Origin: Daejeonella sp. H1SJ63
Lineage (GTDB): Bacteria; Bacteroidota; Bacteroidia; Sphingobacteriales; Sphingobacteriaceae
Reading direction: 5' to 3'
Assembly (NCBI RefSeq): GCF_029360775.1
Contig: NZ_JARKMZ010000039.1
Span: forward strand, 62,001 to 126,000
DNA: 64,000 bases
Shown here one piece after another: positions 1 through 8,068 of this stretch. Position numbers and translations under genes: made by a program. Position 1 is the stretch's first letter. Every line of letters starts with the position of its first letter. The notes beneath the pieces are model-generated. The model worked only from the letters and a program-made list of their open reading frames with translations. It did no database searches and had not been told where the DNA came from.

Positions 1-2
1 TG

Positions 3-41
3 ATTAAGCTTTCTGAGAAAACAGGCTTGATAAAAAAATAA
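3..41 (+). CDS. Possible 3' end of an upstream gene (partial)
   Basis: One frame is open from base 3 to a TAA at 39-41 and would encode a short lysine-rich tail ending in GLIKK. The stop lies eight bases before a strong terminator hairpin, which is where a gene end would be expected. Only twelve codons are visible, so the family cannot be named and the frame may be fortuitous. Confidence 0.3.
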   Translation: MKLSEKTGLIKK

Positions 42-48
42 TTTCACA

Positions 49-90
49 AAAATAAAGCAGCTGTTTATTCTGATACAGCTGCTTTATTTT
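49..90 (+). terminator. Rho-independent terminator, 16-bp perfect stem
   Basis: The arms at 49-64 and 75-90 are perfectly complementary over 16 bp around a 10-base loop. The right arm ends in a T-rich run and the left arm begins with A's, so the hairpin could work in both directions. It separates the upstream unit from the DUF1080 operon. Confidence 0.9.
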
Positions 91-138
91 TTATTTAAAA
101 CTAGATTCTGTCGTTTTATTTTTAATCTTATATATTTA

Positions 139-152
139 CGTGTACGTTAACG
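139..152. promoter_or_regulatory. LacI-type operator, copy 1 (CGTGTACGTTAACG)
   Basis: This 14-bp near-palindrome is one of five in the window with consensus CGkGTACGTwAmCG. A -7-like element, TATATTTA, sits at 131-138 directly before it, so a bound repressor would cover the start of transcription. Palindromes with a central CG step are typical of LacI-family operators, and a LacI-family gene is present at 41566. It lies 8 bases before the DUF1080 start codon, implying a very short leader. Confidence 0.75.
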
Positions 153-160
153 CAATCAAA

Positions 161-889
161 ATGATTAGGTTTTTGTCTTTGATATTTTTACTCCTGGCCG
201 GAATAAAGGTATCTGCATCTGAAGGTTCTGGATTGGAGCCTGATTTAAAATCCAATAAGCCGCCTAAAGGCGAATGGATCAGTTTGTTTGATGGCAAGAG
301 TCTGAATGGCTGGCATCTTTTTAACCGGAAAGGTGTTGAGATCAGAAGCTGGAAAGTGGAAGATGGATCGCTGGTTTGTTTAGGTGCTAAAGGTCCAAGT
401 GGTTCGGGAGATATTATCTCTGACCGCTCATTTGAAAATTTCGAACTGAAATGGGAATGGAAGGTAGATAAAGGGAGTAATAGTGGTGTTTTTTATCATA
501 TTGTTGAAGCTCCCAAATATAAAAGGGCAATTGAGACCTCGCCTGAATATCAGATTATTGATGATATTAATTTCCCTGCTAAACTTGAAGAATCTCAGAA
601 AGCCGGGGCTGATTATGGAATGTATATCCCATCAGATAAGAAGAAGCTAATGCCGGTAGGTGAATGGAATACCAGCCGTATCATATTTAATAAGGGTAAA
701 GTGGAATACTGGCTGAACGGTATCAGAATTATAAAGTTCAGAGCCTGGAGTGAAGATTGGCATAAGCTTAAAAACGAAGGAAAGTGGAAAGATTATCCTG
801 ATTATGGCTTATCTAAAGATGGCAGGATAGGTTTACAGGATCATGGTAATAAGGCCTATTTTAGGAATATTCTAATTCGCGAATTATAA
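161..889 (+). CDS. DUF1080 family protein (3-keto-disaccharide hydrolase-like), secreted
   Basis: The protein has 242 residues, with a Sec signal peptide (MIRFLSLIFLLLAGIKVSA) and then one DUF1080 domain that fills the rest. The family signature WISLFDGKSLNGW is at the start of the mature chain and KWEWKVDKGSNSG follows. The domain is a concanavalin-like jelly roll, and some members hydrolyse 3-keto-glycosides. The ATG at 161 is preferred to the in-frame GTG at 140, because the GTG lies inside an operator and would add residues ahead of the signal peptide. It is followed after 24 bases by a Gfo/Idh/MocA oxidoreductase, a common pairing in 3-keto-sugar metabolism. The substrate cannot be read from the sequence. 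Confidence 0.85.
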   Translation: MIRFLSLIFLLLAGIKVSASEGSGLEPDLKSNKPPKGEWISLFDGKSLNGWHLFNRKGVEIRSWKVEDGSLVCLGAKGPSGSGDIISDRSFENFELKWEWKVDKGSNSGVFYHIVEAPKYKRAIETSPEYQIIDDINFPAKLEESQKAGADYGMYIPSDKKKLMPVGEWNTSRIIFNKGKVEYWLNGIRIIKFRAWSEDWHKLKNEGKWKDYPDYGLSKDGRIGLQDHGNKAYFRNILIREL

Positions 890-913
890 ATTTAAGTATA
901 ACAAATTGATTCT

Positions 914-2320
914 ATGAATACCCAACAACTATTTTCAAATGGCAGGAGTTTCTTTATGAGCCTTGGTCTGGCATCTTTCTTGTTATCAGTGAACAGCTGT
1001 GGCAATAAGCAGGCATCTACAGAAAAGAAAGATGAAAAAATACGGATCATAACTCTCGATCCGGGACATTTTCATGCAGCTCTATTACAGAAGTCAATGT
1101 ACAATGAAATCGATTCTGTAGTTCATGTTTATGCACCTGATGGTACTGAACTAGATAATCATATGAAGCTGGTTGAGAGTTATAATACCAGAAATGAAAA
1201 TCCTACTGCCTGGAAACACGAAATTTACCGTGGTGCAGATTATCTGGAAAAAATGTTCAGTGATAAGGCCGGGAATGTGGTAATTATTTCAGGAAACAAT
1301 AAGCTCAAAACAAATTATATCAGCCGGTCAATTGATTCGGGTTTGAATGTTCTGGCTGATAAGCCATTAGCTATAAATCAGGAAGGGTTCAAATCGCTTG
1401 AAAAAGCATTTTCTGCAGCTAAGGATAAGAATGTTCTTTTATATGATATCATGACAGAGCGTTTTAATGTTTACTATGTATTGCAAAGGGCATTAAGTCA
1501 GGATACTACATTCTTTGGAGCTTTAGAGAAAGGTACTCCGGATAATCCGGCAGTTGAACAACGCAGCGTTCATCATTTTTACAAGAATGTATCCGGCAAG
1601 CCACTTGTAAGACCCGCCTGGTTTTTTGATGTTGAGCAGGAGGGGCGTGGTTTGGTTGATATTACAACCCATATGGTAGACCTGATACAGTGGGGATGCT
1701 TCCCGGATATTACACTTGATTATAAAAAAGACATCAATATGATCTCTGCCAGAGAGTGGTCAACTCAACTAAGCCTTGAACAGTTTCAGAAATCAACTTT
1801 GAAGGATAAATTCCCTGATTATTTGACTAAATACATCAAAGACGGCAAGCTTAACGTGATGTCGAATGGCGAAATGAATTATAGCATTAAAGGGGTGCAC
1901 GCAAGGGTTGGTATTCAGTGGAATTATGAAGCTCCGGCAGGTACGGGTGATACCCACTTTGCCAGAATGCGTGGAACTAAGGCCAATATCCTGATTAAGC
2001 AGGGTAAAGAGCAGAATTACAAGCCGGTAGTATATCTGGAAGTTCCGGGTAAAGAAGCTGATGCAGAAACTAAGGTAAAATCTGCAATTGATGCCTTGCA
2101 GGCGAAATGGCCGGGTGTTTCATTTAAGAAGTCAGGAAATTTATGGGAAGTAATTATTCCTGAAAAATACAAGGTGCCACATGAAGAGCATTTCGCAGAA
2201 GTAGTGAAAAACTATCTGAACTATATCAAGGGAGGCAAATTGCCTGATTGGGAAATACCAAATATGCTGGCAAAGTACTATACAACTACTAAAGCTGCAG
2301 AAATAGCAAAAGGCAAATAA
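914..2320 (+). CDS. Gfo/Idh/MocA-type oxidoreductase, putative lipoprotein
   Basis: The 468-residue protein begins with a hydrophobic signal ending at a lipobox-like cysteine (SVNSC, about residue 29), so it is probably a lipoprotein. An N-terminal Rossmann-like domain follows (IRIITLDPGHFHAAL, then NVLADKPLAI, the usual DKP motif of the family). The C-terminal half, from about residue 200, resembles the putative-oxidoreductase C-terminal domain found in Bacteroidota. The first glycine-rich loop is replaced by LDPGHFH, so NAD(P) binding may be atypical. It is 24 bases after the DUF1080 gene and is presumably cotranscribed and controlled by the operator at 139. Its reaction is inferred to be redox chemistry on a sugar; the substrate is unknown. 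Confidence 0.8.
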   Translation: MNTQQLFSNGRSFFMSLGLASFLLSVNSCGNKQASTEKKDEKIRIITLDPGHFHAALLQKSMYNEIDSVVHVYAPDGTELDNHMKLVESYNTRNENPTAWKHEIYRGADYLEKMFSDKAGNVVIISGNNKLKTNYISRSIDSGLNVLADKPLAINQEGFKSLEKAFSAAKDKNVLLYDIMTERFNVYYVLQRALSQDTTFFGALEKGTPDNPAVEQRSVHHFYKNVSGKPLVRPAWFFDVEQEGRGLVDITTHMVDLIQWGCFPDITLDYKKDINMISAREWSTQLSLEQFQKSTLKDKFPDYLTKYIKDGKLNVMSNGEMNYSIKGVHARVGIQWNYEAPAGTGDTHFARMRGTKANILIKQGKEQNYKPVVYLEVPGKEADAETKVKSAIDALQAKWPGVSFKKSGNLWEVIIPEKYKVPHEEHFAEVVKNYLNYIKGGKLPDWEIPNMLAKYYTTTKAAEIAKGK

Positions 2321-2374
2321 CAGATGCCAATTGATTGAACAATTTTGTTAAGATAGTCTACTTTATACATAGAA

Positions 2375-2382
2375 TAGTTTTG
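2375..2382 (+). promoter_or_regulatory. Candidate -7 promoter element (TAGTTTTG)
   Basis: TAGTTTTG matches the Bacteroidota -7 consensus TAnnTTTG exactly. It lies in the 140-base gap before the epimerase gene, and no terminator was seen upstream of it. A well-spaced -33 TTTG was not found, so it may be an internal or weak promoter giving a leader of about 70 bases. Confidence 0.4.
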
Positions 2383-2460
2383 TAATTTTCAACTTTCGGT
2401 GCAGGTTGTTTAATTAATTCCGGCAACGATTTTTAATGATTTTTTTAATAATATACAAAA

Positions 2461-3477
2461 ATGACTGAATTAGAAGCACTAGAACAAGAGTTATTGAAGC
2501 CAACGGATGCATTGATAAATGATATCACCAGGATCGAAGGAGATATAATTCTATTGGGTGTAGGTGGTAAAATGGGGCCGGGTATGGCTAAACTTGCCCG
2601 CAGAGCGATAGAACGTGCTGGAATCAATAAAAGAATTATCGGAGTTTCACGTTTCTCTGAAGCCGGAACACGCGAAGAGCTTGAAGCAGATGGTATTGAA
2701 ACTATTTCAGCAGATTTGCTGAACGAAAAAGATCTTGCAGCATTGCCTGATGCACCGAATATTTTATATCTGGCCGGAACCAAATTTGGTACAACAGGTA
2801 AAGAATCTTTTACCTGGGCTATGAATTCATATTTACCCGGACGTGTAGCTGAAAGGTATAAGAATTCACGAATTGTAGCATTTTCTACCGGTAATGTTTA
2901 TCCATTTACTCCAATTGGTTCGGGTGGCCTTTCTGAAGAACATACTCCTGCGCCGGTAGGTGAATACGGACAATCATGTTTGGGAAGAGAACGTATTTTT
3001 CAGTACTTCTCAGAGAGGTATCAAATTCCGACTCTGATCTATCGTTTAAACTATGCCATAGATCTTCGTTATGGAGTGCTTCTTGAAATTGCAAAATCTG
3101 TGAATGAGGGTAGACCAATTGATCTGACTACCGGAAATGTGAATGTAATCTGGCAGGGTGATGCCAATGAAATAGCAATCCGCTCATTACTTCATTGCCA
3201 GGTTCCTGCTAACATTCTGAATGTTACCGGACCTGAAACTTTATCGGTGAAGTGGCTGGCAGAACAATTCGGAATTCTAATGAATAAAGAACCCTTATTC
3301 GTTAATGAAGCTCAACCTAATGCTCTTTTGAACAATGCTTCAAAGGCACATAAATTGTTTGGATATCCGCGGGTAAGTGTCCGTGAGATGATTGAAATGA
3401 CTAATTCATGGCTACAGGGTGGCGGAAAAACGATTAATAAACCAACACATTTTCAGGAGAGAAAAGGTCAGTTCTAA
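2461..3477 (+). CDS. NAD-dependent epimerase/dehydratase-like (extended SDR), atypical active site
   Basis: The protein has 338 residues, cytoplasmic, with no signal. The dinucleotide-binding fold is visible as ILLGVGGKMGPG near residue 30 (GxxGxxG), followed by LYLAGTKF and the STGNVY strand that carries the usual catalytic serine/threonine region. The expected YxxxK catalytic pair reads YGQSC, so the lysine position is cysteine and the tyrosine stands alone. That suggests altered chemistry or a non-catalytic or specialised SDR. It begins a three-gene run (epimerase, DapA-like enzyme, enolase-superfamily enzyme) suited to breaking down a sugar acid. SDR membership is clear; the reaction is not. 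Confidence 0.75.
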   Translation: MTELEALEQELLKPTDALINDITRIEGDIILLGVGGKMGPGMAKLARRAIERAGINKRIIGVSRFSEAGTREELEADGIETISADLLNEKDLAALPDAPNILYLAGTKFGTTGKESFTWAMNSYLPGRVAERYKNSRIVAFSTGNVYPFTPIGSGGLSEEHTPAPVGEYGQSCLGRERIFQYFSERYQIPTLIYRLNYAIDLRYGVLLEIAKSVNEGRPIDLTTGNVNVIWQGDANEIAIRSLLHCQVPANILNVTGPETLSVKWLAEQFGILMNKEPLFVNEAQPNALLNNASKAHKLFGYPRVSVREMIEMTNSWLQGGGKTINKPTHFQERKGQF

Positions 3478-3504
3478 TTTTATTGAAGCTTAATCGATTA
3501 ATAT

Positions 3505-4566
3505 ATGTCATCAAAAACATTGGATCCGGTTCTTAAGAATATACTGCATAGTGGAACAGTTATTCCTGCAATTCCATTAGCATTAAACTCTTCCAGACAG
3601 TTTGACGAGGCCCGTCAGAGAGGTTTGGCGAGATATTATCTGGCTACAGGTGCAGGAGGACTTGCAGTGGCAGTGCATTCAACACAGTTCGAAATCAGGG
3701 ATCCTGAAGTAAATTTATTTGAAACTGTTTTAAGAGTTGTTTCTGAAGAGCTGGATACAGCAAATGCCGGAGGACGTCCCTTTATTAAGGTTTCCGGTCT
3801 CTGCGGCCCAACTGCTCAGGCTGTGAAGGAAGCTGAAACCGCCTTAAAATATGGATATGATCTTGGCTTATTAAGCATGGGTGGATTGCAGGGATGGACT
3901 GAAAAGGATATCCTGCAAAGAGTTAGGGATGTAGCAGCGGTAATGCCTGTTATTGGATTTTATCTTCAACCTTCTGTCGGAGGCAGAATTTTTACATATG
4001 ATTTCTGGCAGGAATTTGCAGAAATAAAAAATATTGAGGCAATTAAAGTTGCTGCTTTTAATCGGTATCAAACTCTCGATGTGGTAAGGGCGGTTTGTGC
4101 ATCTTCAAGATGTAACGAGATCGATCTTTATACAGGAAATGACGATAATATCATTCCTGATCTTTTGACCAAATATAGCTTTGATATTAATGGTAAAAAG
4201 GTCGAAAAGGAGTTTGTAGGTGGTTTGCTGGGGCATTGGGCTGTTTGGACCAGAAAAGCGGTAGAGCTATTGGAAGAGATTAAGGAATGTAAGGTTAATG
4301 GCAATAAAGATATAGCCGATTTATTAACCAAAGGTATAGAGGTTACTGATATGAATGCTGCGATCTTTGATCCGGCACATAATTTCCACGGTTGTATTCC
4401 CGGAATTCATGAAGTATTACGCAGGCAGGGACTACTTGAGGGGCGCTGGTGTTTAAATCCTCATGAAGAACTTTCACAAGGACAGATGGAGGAGATCGAT
4501 AGAGTATGCAAAGCTTATCCTCATTTAATTGATGACGATTTTGTAAAGCAGTTACTGCAGGCATAA
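3505..4566 (+). CDS. Dihydrodipicolinate synthase (DapA) family protein
   Basis: The 353-residue TIM-barrel protein is in the Schiff-base aldolase/dehydratase superfamily. The motif IGFYLQPSVGG corresponds to the catalytic tyrosine strand of DapA, and IEAIKVAAF carries the candidate Schiff-base lysine. It is longer than DapA itself (about 290 residues), with a C-terminal extension ending in a DDDFVKQLLQA helix. Members of this superfamily often act in sugar-acid catabolism as 2-keto-3-deoxy-sugar-acid aldolases or dehydratases. The gene is 27 bases after the SDR gene and before an enolase-superfamily dehydratase-like enzyme, which supports a catabolic role over lysine synthesis. Confidence 0.8.
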   Translation: MSSKTLDPVLKNILHSGTVIPAIPLALNSSRQFDEARQRGLARYYLATGAGGLAVAVHSTQFEIRDPEVNLFETVLRVVSEELDTANAGGRPFIKVSGLCGPTAQAVKEAETALKYGYDLGLLSMGGLQGWTEKDILQRVRDVAAVMPVIGFYLQPSVGGRIFTYDFWQEFAEIKNIEAIKVAAFNRYQTLDVVRAVCASSRCNEIDLYTGNDDNIIPDLLTKYSFDINGKKVEKEFVGGLLGHWAVWTRKAVELLEEIKECKVNGNKDIADLLTKGIEVTDMNAAIFDPAHNFHGCIPGIHEVLRRQGLLEGRWCLNPHEELSQGQMEEIDRVCKAYPHLIDDDFVKQLLQA

Positions 4567-4581
4567 AAATCAAACTAAGAT

Positions 4582-4610
4582 ATTCCCGGTTAATCTGATT
4601 ATCCGGGAAT
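4582..4610 (+). terminator. Intergenic hairpin with T-rich tail (terminator or attenuator)
   Basis: ATTCCCGG at 4582-4589 pairs with CCGGGAAT at 4603-4610. An inner TAAT/ATTA pair extends the stem after one mismatch. A T-rich tract follows and runs straight into the ATG at 4619, so the hairpin could reduce expression of the next gene. Confidence 0.6.
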
Positions 4611-4618
4611 TTTATTTT

Positions 4619-5986
4619 ATGGACAGAAGAAAATTTGTGAAAGCAGCAGGCTTGATGGCTGCATACAGCTCAGTTGGTTTACGTGCGGCTTCATCCGGCA
4701 TGTCTAAAATGATTAGAATTGTTAAGACTGATTCTGCATTTGAACGTGAAAAACTGATTCGTCCATTTGGTTTCAAAGGAGGATATCTTACTGAACTTTG
4801 GCAGGTAGTATCAAGATTACAGTCTTCTTCAGGTATCAGTAAAACCGGCATATCCACTCAAAGTGTACTTTATGGTGATGCAGATCTTTTTGCCAGTCAT
4901 TCTGAAGCAGAAGGGAATGCAATTATGTACTCTCTGGTAAACAGAATATCAGACATTGTCAGGCAGACTCCTTTTCAGAACCCGGTCGATCTGGTTGATA
5001 ATATACTCCCTGAGCTTATTGTGCAGGGGAAGCAAATAACCGGTAAACGCGATCTGAACATTAATTTTATATATAATGCTTTGGTCAGTATTGATAATGC
5101 TGCCTGGCTGGTTTATGCTGCCGAAAACAAAGTGAACAGTTTTGAAAGCATGATTCCAAAGGAATATCAGAAGGCTTTATCTCACCGTAATGATAAGATT
5201 GCCATTATGTTTCAGATTCCATACGGTATGCCTGTTCAGGAGATGATTCATGCGGCAAAACAAGGTTATTTTGTTTTTAAAATAAAAACCGGTGCACCCG
5301 GTACTCAATCAGAGATGCTTGAGGCTGATATGACTCGTTTAAGCCTCATCCATCAGACCTTAAAAGATCTTCGTACAGATCAGACCGGTGATGGTAAATT
5401 GATTTATACGATGGACTCCAATGCGAGGTATCAGAAGAAAGAAACATTGCTCAGATACCTTGATCATGCCCGTAAGATAGGAGCATATGATCAGATCCTG
5501 CTCATTGAAGAGCCTCTTGAGGAGCAAAATGAAGAATACCTTGGTGATGTAGGGATAAGAATTGGAGCGGATGAGAGTGTTCATGATGAAGAATCTGCCA
5601 TCAGGAGGCTGGATCAGGGCTATAATGTAATGGTACTAAAGGGCATAGCTAAAACCCTGAGCCTCTCAGTTAAAATTGCTTCATTGGCAGCTGAGCGTAA
5701 TGTGCCATGTATGTGTGCAGACCTCACAGTGAATCCTATCCTGGTTGATTGGCATAAGAATTTAGCAGCTCATCTTGTACCATTCCCTGTTATCAATATG
5801 GGATTAATGGAAACGAATGGCGACATGAATTATGTTAACTGGACTAATATGTTGAGTTATAATCCTGCGGCCGGTGCATCATGGACTGATCGAAAGAATG
5901 GTGTATTTGAGCTTTCTGATGACTTTTATAAGAGAAGCGGAGGGATTTATGAGTCATCTGCTCATTATGATGGGTTATTTATGTGA
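4619..5986 (+). CDS. Enolase-superfamily enzyme (mandelate racemase/MLE-like), Tat-exported
   Basis: The 455-residue protein starts MDRRKFVKAAG, a twin-arginine signal with its hydrophobic stretch. The C-terminal barrel shows the superfamily ligands in order: FKIKTG (KxK base), MDSN (Asp), IEEP (Glu), ADES (Glu) and VLK (second lysine). These are the three acidic metal ligands plus general bases of the mandelate racemase/muconate lactonising subgroup, so a magnesium-dependent epimerisation or dehydration of a sugar acid or dipeptide is expected. Export by Tat is unusual for this group but recurs in carbohydrate clusters of Bacteroidota and Planctomycetota. The gene follows a hairpin, so its level may differ from that of the DapA-like gene. 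Confidence 0.8.
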   Translation: MDRRKFVKAAGLMAAYSSVGLRAASSGMSKMIRIVKTDSAFEREKLIRPFGFKGGYLTELWQVVSRLQSSSGISKTGISTQSVLYGDADLFASHSEAEGNAIMYSLVNRISDIVRQTPFQNPVDLVDNILPELIVQGKQITGKRDLNINFIYNALVSIDNAAWLVYAAENKVNSFESMIPKEYQKALSHRNDKIAIMFQIPYGMPVQEMIHAAKQGYFVFKIKTGAPGTQSEMLEADMTRLSLIHQTLKDLRTDQTGDGKLIYTMDSNARYQKKETLLRYLDHARKIGAYDQILLIEEPLEEQNEEYLGDVGIRIGADESVHDEESAIRRLDQGYNVMVLKGIAKTLSLSVKIASLAAERNVPCMCADLTVNPILVDWHKNLAAHLVPFPVINMGLMETNGDMNYVNWTNMLSYNPAAGASWTDRKNGVFELSDDFYKRSGGIYESSAHYDGLFM

Positions 5987-6097
5987 TAAAAACACATTTA
6001 TTAAAACAGTCATCATTTTAAAAATAAGAAATGAAAAATAATATTTCTTTTGATTTTAAATAAAAAATTCTAAATTGGTATAAGAATCTGAATTATA

Positions 6098-6181
6098 CTC
6101 TCTCAACGGTTAGCTGAATTTACTCTCTCAACAATTAGCTGGATTATCGCTCTCAACGATAATTAAATTTTCTCTCTCAAT
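6098..6181. repeat. Four imperfect 25-bp tandem repeats upstream of the eCIS operon
   Basis: The core CTCTCTCAAC or a close variant begins at 6098, 6123, 6148 and 6172, a period of 25, 25 and 24 bases. Units 1 and 2 also share TTAGCTG followed by ATT. The array ends about 105 bases before the first eCIS gene and sits in a non-coding 299-base gap. There are no spacers, so this is not CRISPR. A multi-site regulator-binding region is the simplest reading, but no binding protein is known from the sequence. Confidence 0.7.
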
Positions 6182-6285
6182 TTATCTAAACAGGTGCACC
6201 TTAATAAGTGAATGTAAGTAGATCTTTCTTTCAGGGATAGAGATATTAAGAACTGTACCGTTTATCTAAGGCTTAACTAATTGGC

Positions 6286-6879
6286 ATGATAAACGAAACG
6301 TTAAAGTTCATTTCAGATGAGGTGAATTCCTACCTCTCTTTAAAGCTTGGTATAAATACCGATCCAAGACTTATTCTGGGTAATATATCCAGAGCAATGG
6401 ATAATGATGTCCCGGGTGTTAATTCACTTGCAAACAGAGCTATCCTTTCTTTAGTCAATGTTGAGGAAGACCGTGTTGCCAGGCAACAAGAAAATTATGT
6501 TAAAACGGATTCAGGAATAACGTATAAAAATCCGCCGACTTACATTAACCTCTACATCTTATTTGCAGTAAATCGTACCGAATACACCGATTCTTTAAAA
6601 TGGCTGGCTTACATTATCCAGTTTTTTCAATATCAGAATGTATTTACCCCAATCAGTCATCCGGCATTAGATGAAAAAATAGAAAAGCTTATTGTGGATC
6701 TGTATACGCTCAATTTCGAACAGATTAACCATCTGTGGAGCACGATGGGCGGGAAGTATATTCCTTCAGTTTTATATAAAGTAAGGCAAATTACCATTAA
6801 TGAAGATGCTGTGGTTTCGGGTGGCGGACTGATTACTGAAATTAATAATCAGGCTAAATCTAAACTCGTGGTATCATGA
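6286..6879 (+). CDS. DUF4255 (Pvc16/Afp16-like) tail cap protein
   Basis: This 197-residue protein matches the DUF4255 family: the N-terminal MINETLKFISDEVNSYL helix, the IVEED-like NVEEDRVARQQ segment, and NLYILFAVNRTEY followed by LKWLAYIIQFFQ. The family caps the sheath and tube at the end far from the baseplate and sets termination of polymerisation. It is the first gene of the locus, whereas in Afp and PVC the cap gene is last. Its stop overlaps the next ATG by four bases (ATGA), so the two are translationally coupled. Assignment is firm from motif order and from the sheath gene nearby. Confidence 0.85.
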   Translation: MINETLKFISDEVNSYLSLKLGINTDPRLILGNISRAMDNDVPGVNSLANRAILSLVNVEEDRVARQQENYVKTDSGITYKNPPTYINLYILFAVNRTEYTDSLKWLAYIIQFFQYQNVFTPISHPALDEKIEKLIVDLYTLNFEQINHLWSTMGGKYIPSVLYKVRQITINEDAVVSGGGLITEINNQAKSKLVVS

Positions 6880-8054
6880 ACCTGCGGTATAAAATACTTT
6901 TTAGCATTGAGGTCAGGCATGACTATTATACCGATACCCGGTGTAATGATTTTGAGATAAGCCCCTCAGGAGAAACTGCTTCTGTTTTAAAAGGGCAGGG
7001 AATGTTATTTAAAATGGTCGGTAATAAGCTGATTGTACTGCTTAGAGTAGATGAAAGTGATAAACCACTGAGTGATTTCAGTAAAAGCGGGAAATTGACT
7101 TTTTTTATGAAGCTGACCAATCCGTATTTCAATAATTTTACTAACCTGGATTATCATCCCTCTGAACCCCGGAAATATTATTTCAGTAATGCAAATCAGT
7201 CAAAGGTTGGATCCGACCTTTATCTCAATTCAAAAATTCCGGTTTATAATAACACAAACGATTATCCGATAGGGACACTTGCCTCTAACGTGTCTGATAC
7301 TGTTTTTGAAGCGATAAAACCCAGCAGTAATTCCTCCAAGCGTCCATTGACTAATAAGGATTACTGGATGAACAGAGGGAAAATACAATATGTAAATTCT
7401 AATGATCTTGTTGAAGTTACCCCATTCGTATATTTATTTAATACCATTAGTGATACCGATTTTACAGTTAATATATACGGGCTGAACCCTAACACCGGGG
7501 CCTATGATATTCAGGTGACCAATACTGTAAATCTTAGTTTTTCAAGTTTTCAAACCTCGGTACCTGTTCGCCTTGAGAAGCTGCCAAAGGGTTATTATAG
7601 AATAGAAATTAATGGCGAAAGCCGGTATGTATATACAGACAGTGATGCCGTTTACAATAATATATTTGGCATCATAGAAATCTTTAATTTTCTGCCTGCT
7701 TCCAATGCCTTCGCTTTATTTAACGGATCAGGTACGGCTAATGGCTCCTTGTTTACTATCCGTTTTCCTAACAGGTTGCTTATCTGGAAATATATTGCAC
7801 GAAGCAATGATGTTGTATCAGTTAGCGACAGTCGCCCCCCGCCACATAAATTATCATTCATTCCTCAGGCGGGTAATGAATTTGTATCTGCAAAGCCGGT
7901 ACCTATTAGTCAAAAGCCCCTGAAAACATTATCTCTGGAATCTACTGCACTTGGTAACATATCAGCGATAGCTAATCCGGGCACGGATCGGCTTGGAACA
8001 ATTGAAATCGATGGAGATGCTTATTACAGTGCAGAAGTGCATTTAAATTATTAA
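6876..8054 (+). CDS. Unrecognised eCIS-associated protein, probable cap-side structural partner
   Basis: The 392-residue protein has no signal peptide or membrane segment and I recognise no named domain. It begins with a beta-rich module (RYKILFSIEVRHDYYTD, then FEISPSGETASVL) and continues as an alternating beta-sheet protein with many aromatic residues. The four-base overlap with the DUF4255 cap gene and its place directly before the sheath point to a structural role at the capped end, for example an adaptor between cap and sheath. That role is inferred from position alone; a surface or fibre function is also possible. Confidence 0.5.
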   Translation: MNLRYKILFSIEVRHDYYTDTRCNDFEISPSGETASVLKGQGMLFKMVGNKLIVLLRVDESDKPLSDFSKSGKLTFFMKLTNPYFNNFTNLDYHPSEPRKYYFSNANQSKVGSDLYLNSKIPVYNNTNDYPIGTLASNVSDTVFEAIKPSSNSSKRPLTNKDYWMNRGKIQYVNSNDLVEVTPFVYLFNTISDTDFTVNIYGLNPNTGAYDIQVTNTVNLSFSSFQTSVPVRLEKLPKGYYRIEINGESRYVYTDSDAVYNNIFGIIEIFNFLPASNAFALFNGSGTANGSLFTIRFPNRLLIWKYIARSNDVVSVSDSRPPPHKLSFIPQAGNEFVSAKPVPISQKPLKTLSLESTALGNISAIANPGTDRLGTIEIDGDAYYSAEVHLNY

Positions 8055-8068
8055 CTAAAAATAAGAAC

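Noticed and set aside
140-160. Upstream GTG start of the DUF1080 gene
   Set aside because: It lies inside an operator palindrome next to a -7-like element, and the signal peptide begins cleanly at the ATG at 161.
6098-6181. 25-bp repeats as a CRISPR array
   Set aside because: The units are contiguous with no spacers and no cas genes are nearby.
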